A model generated the notes under the pieces. The model searched no databases, was not told the DNA's origin, and saw only the letters and a list, made by a program, of their open reading frames with translations. A stretch of 27,230 nt of DNA from Haplosporangium gracile (lineage: Eukaryota > Mortierellomycota > Mortierellomycetes > Mortierellales > Mortierellaceae). This document shows positions 20,356-27,230 of the stretch, in pieces. Within the stretch, counting starts at the first letter, position 1, and every line of letters starts with the position of its first letter. The stretch is taken from positions 1 through 27,230 of the forward strand of contig JAAAUF010000479.1 in assembly GCA_015499985.1 (NCBI GenBank), written 5' to 3'. Position numbers and translations under genes: made by a program.

Positions 20356-23300
20356 ATGACAAAGTCGAAATCCCCAAGACGCGGCGCGTCCCCTTCTGCA
20401 TCCTCAACCCGTACAACAGCAGCAACCATCAACACAAGCATCGGAACTGCAGCCGCTGCACTTCACGCCGCAACCAATGGAAGCAACCCCAGTTCACCAA
20501 GTAGTCCGCCTCCATCACCCAAACACCTCAAGCATCACCATCACAACGGCAGTGGCGCCGGACCTACAGCCGCTTCCAAGGAGGTAAACAACTATAACTA
20601 CAACCACAGTAACAGCAATAACCGGCGAGGACAACAGCAGAAACACAAGCTCGCTGCGATTATAACAGACAAGACCACAGCCGACGAGAACAGTGGACCT
20701 GTTTTGGCTGGTCAGGATCGATATCCTTCTTCCTCTACTTCTCCATTATCGTCTTTTTTCTCTACTTTTTCCACGGGGTCTTCTTCTTCTACTACTACTT
20801 CGAGCGCTACTACTGGGTGTTTGGGTTCTACTGCTGCCGCTGCGTCAGGAGACGGTGGTAGTCGATCGTCTACATCGCCGCTGAGTCCGTCAGCTCTCGG
20901 ATTCGGATATTTGAACGCCAGCCTCTTCAACAATCCGCATCATGATCCAGTAGCAACAACAGGGGGAGGAGCAGGACGCGACCAAAAATTATCTGGACAT
21001 GATAACAGCAGTGATAACAGCAGCAGCGAGGACGACAGCGATATGGACGAAGACAGCGAGAGCGATAGCAGTGTCAGCAACCATCCTAGCGAGGACGAAG
21101 GCTCGGAAGACGAAGAAGAGACGGACCTGGATTATGACGAGACCTCGGAAGAAGACGAAGAAGATAGCAGCAAGAGCAATCGCGCCACCACTGTCACCGG
21201 CATCTCAATGAGCAACAACAATAACAACAACAACAACACTAAGACGGTCCGGAAAAGGCAACAAGCTTCGACCTTGTTGAAGCGAACACTCAATAAGCGA
21301 CACGTTCAAAGGATCCAAGAGGAGCAGAAACGCACCTCTCCGCCATCGTCGCCTGTCGCTGTCGCCAATCCTCTCTTTAGCAGCAGCAGCAATACCGACT
21401 TTTCACGCTCACTTGTTCATCACCATCACCACCATCCCACTTCTTCTGAAGCGGCTCCTTCTGGAAAGGGATCGGAAAAAGAGGTACAACCATCAATCCG
21501 TGGGACAGTGGGAGAAACAGAGAGAGGGAAAAACTGATGGCAGGGGGTTTGGTTATTGAAGACAAAGGCAGACACAAAAAAAAACAGCATGAGGACAAGA
21601 GAACGAAACAAACAAACAAAACGAGGGGGAAGACGAGAGAGAACAGTAACGGAGGGGGACTGAGCGACAGTGGAGAGGCGATGAACAAGAGAGGGTAGGA
21701 GGGATGAACTCGTTTGCCCGCCCGTGCCTCTTTGTTGTTTGTCTCGATAGGAGAGCGAGAGATTGGATGACCATCTGTTACTTTCTAAGAAAAAACATAC
21801 AAACAAGCATAAGAAAAACAAGGCCATACTTAACCCGGAAATATTAATATCCATTTTTTTTTTCTCTACGATAACAATGGCGGAAGCAGTGGCAAGAAAA
21901 TGAAAAACTCGTTTTGGAACAATCTCAGCTACCCTCTTCCATCTATCCCCCAAAAGAAGGCAATGAACCTTCTTTTTTTTCCTTTTTCACTAACACTCAG
22001 ATATTGCATCGCTCTTCACTTGATAGCCTGTCGTGTTGCTGGCTGACCAGTCTGCCAAGGCAAAATGGGCCAACTGGTCGACCCGTACGCTGTGGACGCT
22101 GATCATGATTGGAGGCTTCTTTGCCTGTTTTGCCGCAGGACCATTATTTGTCATTCTGTTGGTCGTCATGGTCCAAGGTCTCGTCTACAAGGAAGTTATC
22201 TTCTTGGCTGCCGTCCCCAGTAAAGAGAAGAAGCTGCCTTGGTTCCGATCCATGAACTGGTACATATCATCCCTTACTTGGTTCCATTGACAGTTGTTGT
22301 ATTTTTGAAAACAAAATGCCTTGATTGCTCACGTCAGAGTTCGTTCTGGGATATTTGTAATAGGTACTTTTTGTTCAGCACAAACTACTTTTTCTACGGC
22401 GAGAGTTTGATCCACTATTTCCAGCATATCGTCTTTGTTGACGCATTCTTGCTGCCCTTCGCCACGCACCATCGCTTCATCTCCTTTACTCTCTATGTCA
22501 TCGGTACGTTCACCAGAATTTCTGCAGGATTGTTTGATTGTATTCGCTCAAGGACAAATTTAGAACAAAAGTCAACTGACGCGTCTCTCGTCTTTGTAAC
22601 GTCATGTCCGATAGGTTTCGTGTTCTTTGTTGCGAACTTGAAGAAGGGTCACTACCGTTTCCAGTTCTCGCAGTTTGCATGGACACATATGACGCTCTTG
22701 TTGGTTGTCTGCCAGTCTCACTTCATTATCAACAACATCTTTGAAGGTCTTATCTGGTTCTTTCTGCCCGCCTCGCTGGTTATTGCCAACGATATCTGGG
22801 CATACATTTTCGGGTTCTTTATGGGCCGAACTCCCTTGATCAAGTTGTCGCCCAAGAAGACTGTTGAGGGGTTTGTTGGTGGCTGGCTCATGACCATCGT
22901 CTTTGGCATGTTCGTAAGTCCTCTCTCTTTCTCTGCATGATTTTTTTTTTTTTTTTTTTTGGTTCAAGCTCTGTTGATAGTCAGATCATGATTGATAACC
23001 GCTCTCTTTAATCTCTTTTGAATGCGACGAATAGTTTGCAACGTTCCTGTTGAAATACCCATACATGATCTGCCCAGTGAAGGACTTGCGGGCGAGCGCT
23101 TTCAGTGGACTGACCTGTGACCCCAACCCGGTTTTTATCACTGTGAAATATAACCTCAAGCCCTGGATGGTCTCGCTGATCCGCCATGTCGGTTTCCGCA
23201 ATACCCATGTCATGATCGCTCCTTTGCAATGGCACGTTATTATCATGGCCTGCTTTGCATCCCTCATTGCACCCTTTGGAGGCTTTTTCGCTTCAGGATT

Positions 23301-23592
23301 CAAACGCGCATTCAAGATCAAAGATTTCGGTCAGTCCATCCCTGGACATGGAGGCATCACTGACAGGATGGATTGTCAATTCTTGATGGGTCTGTTCTCG
23401 TACATGTACTACCAGAGTTTTATCAAGACCTCTGCGGTGACGACGGGGTTGGTGCTGAGCCAGGCGATCAAGTTGAAGGGAACGGAGCAGATGGAATTGT
23501 TTGACCATTTGAAGCAGTATTTGATTGGTCAGGGTCTCCTGGATGAGGAGAGTTGTGTTATCATGCCTCCCAAGGAGGCCTGGGTCTCGTAA
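20356..23592 (+). CDS. CDS1: Phosphatidate cytidylyltransferase (CDP-diacylglycerol synthase)
   Basis: Proposed exons 20356-21483, 22027-22259, 22364-22503, 22615-22913 and 23035-23592 give 785 residues. The enzyme makes CDP-diacylglycerol from CTP and phosphatidic acid in the ER membrane and feeds phosphatidylinositol, phosphatidylserine and cardiolipin synthesis. Exons 2-5 encode the multi-spanning catalytic part, with the family signature at 687-713: SGFKRAFKIKD, then GHGGITDRMD, which holds the metal-binding Asp residues. The C-terminus (KEAWVS) is complete. Exon 1 encodes about 376 unusual residues: Ser/Thr/Ala-rich, then an acidic block (217-275), an Asn run, a basic segment (LLKRTLNKRHVQRIQEEQKR) and six His in a row (21418-21435). 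Yeast Cds1 has about 457 residues in all, so the extra length is this N-terminus. The exon 1-2 join is the weakest point: the intron is 543 nt, and exon 1 could belong to a separate gene. The catalytic part is certain. Confidence 0.92.
21484..22026 (+). other. Unusually long, purine-rich first intron of the CDP-DAG synthase gene
   Basis: The proposed intron starts GTACAA and ends TTGATAG, with a CTAAC about 30 bases before the acceptor as a likely branch point. At 543 nt it is more than twice the next longest intron in the window. Its first 230 bases are strikingly rich in A and G on the coding strand. I see no extra exon with sensible coding content in it. Confidence 0.5.
22941..22960 (+). 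repeat. T20 run in the last intron of the CDP-DAG synthase gene
   Basis: Twenty uninterrupted T lie 27 bases after the donor site of the intron 22914-23034. Such runs are prone to length change and sequencing error but do not affect the reading frame here. Confidence 0.85.
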
Positions 23593-23717
23593 ATGGCAAA
23601 AGATATAGCAGCATGGCTCGCCAGATTATTAGCATTTTTCTTCACAAAATTAATACACCTTTTAAACATGCATATGAATGGATATGAATGAAGAATGTAA
23701 TGGTGTTGGTGTTACAG

Positions 23718-23727
23718 TTTAATTAAA
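23718..23727. terminator. Palindromic TTTAATTAAA between two convergent genes
   Basis: The 10-bp palindrome carries ATTAAA, the common variant polyadenylation hexamer, on both strands. It lies about 126 bases after the stop of the CDP-DAG synthase gene and about 9 bases after the stop of the helicase gene on the other strand. It could serve the plus-strand gene well; for the minus-strand gene it would give an unusually short 3' UTR. Confidence 0.3.
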
Positions 23728-23735
23728 AGGAAAAA

Positions 23736-26732
23736 TTACTTGAAGGACCGTCTGGAGGAGCCCTTCTTGCCAGCACGACTCGAGCTGACAAGAACATCCT
23801 TCAACCCAGCCAACGCCTTCGTGTATCCCGGCACCAAATCCTTTAGCTCCTGACTCTTTACATTAATTCTTCCAATCTTATCCCAATGCCCGGCCTTGGA
23901 AATCATCTCCTTGAAATGTCTGGCCTCTTGCATCTCGACCAGCGAGTAAGCAGTACCCGTCTTGCCCGCACGGGCCGTACGGCCGACACGATGGATATAC
24001 TTCTTCATGTAGACGGGTGAGTCGTAGTTGATGACACAGGAGACAGGAGACAGGTCCATTCCGCGCGAGATGAGATCGGAGCAGATCAGGAGATGGATTT
24101 CGCCATTGTTGAAAGCTCGGAGGATCGATTGGCGTTTGGATTTAGGCAGGTCCGATGAAAATTCTGCTACCACAATTGCGTCTGCTGCAGGAGCTGTGGT
24201 AATGTCGATGTCCATGGCGGCAGTGGTTGAAGTTTCGGCTTGTTCCATCTCCACATCACTCGTCTCCTCCTCATCGTCCTCGTCCTCATCTTCCTCGTCT
24301 TCGCTGTTGCTGCTGTCACTCTCATCTTCACTGTCACTATCACTGTCACTGTCATTGCTGCTCTCCTCACTTCCAGTCTCATCCCGATTCTTGCTATCCT
24401 TCTTGACCTTCTTGGCAACCTCCTTCTTGTCCTTTCCAGCCTCTTTCACCACAGGCGCTTCCACAGGTGTCGTCGTCCGGATCTTCTCATAGAGTTGAAT
24501 AAGCTTGTAAAGACGATGTGCAGACTCAACAGATTTGGTGAAACACAATGCAGACCGCACCTGGAGGTGATGCAACAGATGCAGCACCATTAACGGCTTC
24601 TCCGACGTCTCGCACACAAGCATATGTTCCTATTGGGAAAGGTAGGGGGTAAAGGACAAAAAGTAATGATATAAGTCTCTTTGTTTTCATTTCTTGGATC
24701 GCCCTTGAAAATGGACCTTGTATAGAAGACATAAAATATGGATCAAATTAACCAACAACAAAAACAAAAAGCAACAGAAAGGAGACTTACGGTAAGACCA
24801 GCAGGAGTGGTATACTTTTGTTTCTCATCACCATCCTCTCCACCTTCCTGGACAGCAACATATTGGGGGTCCGAAAGCTGGAGACTTGCAATCTTGGCCG
24901 GGTTCCTTGTCAATGTGGCTGAGAAGAGCAGTTTCTGGACCGACAGGGCCTTGGGGTCTTCGACGTCTGATTCTGGGAGCTGGAAGAATGAAGAGAGAAA
25001 TCCTGGTGCTATCGCATCGTGTATAGGGAACCTATAAAAGGAGTGGTATACATGAAGAAACGGGGTTAGCAGCGAGTTTACTAATAATATTCGATCAAAG
25101 AGAACGAAAAAGCGATGAAAAGAAAAACGTACCCGAGGTGATCACGCTTAACCTGGATAGTCTCAGACCCATCGACTCCCAACAACTTCCTCTCCGGGCT
25201 TGGGTGAATAGCATTCAAGATATGGAACAACCAATCCTGGAAACTCTGGTTCAACAACCGATCCGCCTCATCAATCACCAAAAACCTCAAATGCTGCAAT
25301 GTGAAATTAGGTGTCGACTTGATATGATCGATCAGACGACCGGGCGTGGTAATCAGGACATCGACTCGAGAATGGCCCCCTAACACGCGTGGGGAATTGA
25401 GGTTAGAGTGGGACTCGCCGACGAGGATGGCTTGTTCGTGGGCAAAGGAATTTTGGCCGGTCGAAGTAGCGATCTTAAGATCAGTGCCCTTGACGAAGGT
25501 TTCGAAAGTTTCTTTGACTTGGATGCATAGGTCGCGTGTTGGGAGGACAACCAGTGCTCGCAGACGCGTTACCACCCTCTGTGACAAAATCTGTACTCCA
25601 AGGAAAAGTAACATAATGATTGTCAGTCTCAAAAGCCGACAAACAAACCAAATCATTGTATCACCTTTTGACACAATGAATGACAACTAAAAAAAAACAA
25701 CAAATACCTTACCTCGATGATAGGAAGGACATAGGCTAAAGTCTTTCCACTTCCCGTGGGCGCACTGACACAAAGATCCCCGGGAGCTCTCCGAATATCT
25801 CCCAAATGCCTAGCCCGCATCAACACCGGGATCACAGCCGTCTGAACCGCAAAACATTCTTCAATACCCGCCTTCCTACATTGCTTGATCAACCTCTCCG
25901 AGAACCCAAACTCCTTTGAAGCAATAGGGCGATTGTTGGATTCGCCGGGCTCGATAAGGGTCGGGTGGGCGAGCCAGTCGGGGATACCCATAGATTTGGC
26001 ACGTTCTTTTTCGAGGGCCGTGATTTCTTTTGTTTCGAAGGTAGGCAAGGGAACGAGGGCCGCCAGTTCTGCGAGCGCGGCGTCGGCGGCGGCTTCGGAT
26101 TCGAACCGGTCGACGCCTTCGAGGTGTAATGCTGGGCGGCCCTCTGCTTCTTCCTGGTCCTTGTCCTGGTCATCCATGTCATCCTGATCTTCCTTATCCT
26201 CATCATTCTCCTCTTCTTCAGCATCCTTCATATCCTCATCCCGATCCTCCTTCTCCTGAGCGGCGGTAACAGCAGCCGCAAAAGGATTCTTCTTGGACTC
26301 CCTCTCAGCTTTTTCTTTTGCCTCAGCCTCAGCTTTCATCGCCAACCGGACATCATTCGGCACAAGATCACTATCCTTCAACTCCTTGGCCCTCTTCTCC
26401 CACCTTTGCTTCCCCGATTGCTGATCCTTCTGCCTACGAGCTTCTTCCCTGGCGACACGGGCATCTTCTTCCTCACGACTCCGCTTATACGAGATCTCAT
26501 TCGTTCCCTTGTCGTCGCGGTCCTTTTTGTGCTGGTGGGATTTAGTGGTGTCCTTGGGTATTGAGTTCTGGCTGGTGTTGGTGTCTGTAGTGGTGAGGGA
26601 TGGGGGCTTGTTCTTGTTAAGACGGGCGTTGAGTTTCGTGAGTCGGTCATTAGTTGGTGTGGTTGTAGTAGTAGTAGTAATTGGCCCCTGGGCAGTCTCA
26701 GCCTCGAGGTCGAAGCGCCTGATGTTGAACAT
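23736..26732 (-). CDS. DBP6: DEAD-box ATP-dependent RNA helicase, Dbp6/DDX51 family
   Basis: Exons in reading order are 26732-25713, 25578-25133, 25031-24791 and 24629-23736, giving 866 residues. Dbp6/DDX51 acts in the nucleolus in early 60S ribosomal subunit assembly. Visible helicase motifs: Walker A APTGSGKT (324-331), Ia PTRDL (353-357), TPGR (418-421), DEAD (443-446), SAT (526-528), motif IV-like ALCFTKS (596-602), motif [12 protein letters not shown] (752-762) and motif [10 protein letters not shown] (782-789). The start at [12 protein letters not shown] fits the family's usual opening. The N-terminus (about 1-250) is charged, with a Lys/Glu-rich helix and an acidic stretch, as is usual for Dbp6. 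The oddity is about 100 extra residues (621-720), mostly Asp/Glu/Ser, between motif IV and the VAEFSS strand. The gene is convergent with the CDP-DAG synthase gene, whose stop lies 143 bases away. Confidence 0.95.
24177..24476 (-). other. Acidic low-complexity insertion within the helicase second RecA domain
   Basis: The 300 bases stay in frame and encode a Lys-rich lead ([13 protein letters not shown]), a Ser/Asp repeat ([10 protein letters not shown]), a run of Glu and Asp, and a Thr/Ala-rich exit. The DNA shows a near-repeat of the six-base unit CACTGT on the plus strand (about 24315-24355). No good GT-AG pair frames the segment, so it is unlikely to be an unspliced intron. Confidence 0.8.
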
Positions 26733-26813
26733 GTCGTCGCAATGAGTTCCTTGGTCCTTGAGAGCGTTGGTGCAAGCAATGACAAAGCTGCTTCCGGAGA
26801 CTAAAGTAGTTTC

Positions 26814-26828
26814 AAAAAAAAAAAAAAA
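26814..26828. repeat. A15 run upstream of the helicase gene
   Basis: Fifteen uninterrupted A on the plus strand (T on the minus strand) lie 82-96 bases upstream of the helicase ATG, in the short spacer between the two minus-strand genes. It may be part of the helicase promoter. Confidence 0.8.
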
Positions 26829-26966
26829 GTGCCAAAAATTGTTTGTTGGGTGGCTTGGTGGATTCACAACAGTCCCACATAGACGCGAAAAATTAGTGGC
26901 GTTAAGTAAATGGATTTATTTTGGACCGTAAAAAAAATAAAAAGAACGTGAGAAACAAAGAGATAT

Positions 26967-27146
26967 TTAAGCTCCACCACCGCTGCGGTCGGTAGTCTTG
27001 GCCTTGATACCATAGTCAACATTCCGCTTGTTCTCGACCTGGACAACAATCTTGGAGAACGCCGTGCGGTTGGCATGCTCCTTCAGTCCACCCATCACCT
27101 CCAAGAACTCGTTAAACTCGATCGTACCCGAGTTATCCAAGTCGAC
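26967..27146 (-). CDS. EF-hand protein, last exon (partial), resembling a fimbrin/plastin head
   Basis: Only the final exon is in the window, from an acceptor (GATGTAG) at 27147 to a TAA at 26967-26969, giving 59 residues. It opens with a complete calcium-binding loop, DLDNSGTIEFNE, with Asp, Asp, Ser, Thr, Glu and Glu at the coordinating positions, followed by FLEVMGGLKEHANRTAFSKI and a polar tail ending DRSGGGA. The F-x-E-F-L helix and following basic helix resemble the EF-hand head of fimbrin/plastin. However, the frame stops with no calponin-homology domain, and only 234 bases separate the stop from the next gene's ATG. A calmodulin-like or other small EF-hand protein is the alternative. 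The rest of the gene lies past the right edge, behind an intron of at least 84 nt. Confidence 0.65.
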   Translation of the reverse strand, partial: VDLDNSGTIEFNEFLEVMGGLKEHANRTAFSKIVVQVENKRNVDYGIKAKTTDRSGGGA

Positions 27147-27230
27147 CTACATCACAATTTTTAAAAATAAAAATATTAGGACCATGATATGATCAATTAA
27201 AAACGGCCAATGAAAACCAAAAAAAAAAAA

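Noticed and set aside
21426..21953. Minus-strand frame of 175 codons over intron 1 of the CDP-DAG synthase gene
   Set aside because: Leu/Ser/Phe-rich product of a purine-rich plus strand; no recognisable domain.
1..27230. tRNA, rRNA, CRISPR array, insertion sequence or retroelement
   Set aside because: I looked for tRNA B-box-like sequence, regularly spaced repeats, terminal repeats and transposase or reverse transcriptase motifs, and saw none I could support.

Overview
The window looks like nuclear DNA of an early-diverging fungus, probably Mucoromycota and possibly Mortierella-like. That placement is inferred from style, not from a marker gene. The genes carry many short GT-AG introns (84-235 nt, one outlier of 543 nt). 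Branch-point-like CTAAC/CTAAT motifs lie before many acceptors. Start codons sit behind CT-rich leaders, and several proteins have long Ser-, Gln- and Asn-rich disordered parts. I see no bacterial operon, insertion sequence, CRISPR array, rRNA or tRNA.

Layout from left to right. Bases 1-279 (+) hold the 3' end of an unrecognised reading frame, followed by a 1.6-kb gap with a 10-bp tandem repeat. Bases 1895-3869 (+) encode an ALY/REF-type mRNA export adaptor with an N-terminal UAP56-binding motif and an RRM. Bases 4347-8615 (+) encode a 1297-residue protein I do not recognise, with a coiled coil and a hydrophobic hairpin near its C-terminus. Bases 8964-11265 (+) encode a UPF0014/FetB-type permease in ten small exons. 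Bases 12642-15149 (+) encode an Iml2/TTC39 TPR protein. Bases 15376-18506 (+) encode a PIF1 DNA helicase. Bases 20356-23592 (+) encode phosphatidate cytidylyltransferase (CDP-DAG synthase) with a very long, acidic N-terminus. Bases 23736-26732 (-) encode a Dbp6/DDX51 DEAD-box RNA helicase, convergent with the previous gene. Bases 26967-27146 (-) are the last exon of an EF-hand protein whose beginning lies beyond the window.

The genes are mostly housekeeping and belong to different processes: mRNA export, metal or ABC-type transport, inclusion or lipid-droplet biology, genome maintenance, phospholipid synthesis, ribosome biogenesis and calcium or actin biology. Nothing suggests a cluster with one shared function. 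I built the exon models by hand from open frames, GT/AG sites and matching phases, and every multi-exon model closes in frame.

I did not find a clear new biological system. The best leads are the unrecognised 1297-residue protein, the FetB-like permease with no ATPase partner nearby and a sorting-signal-like tail, a 100-residue acidic insertion inside the second RecA domain of the Dbp6 homologue, the oversized CDP-DAG synthase N-terminus behind a long purine-rich intron, and an EF-hand protein that looks like a fimbrin head ending before any actin-binding domain.
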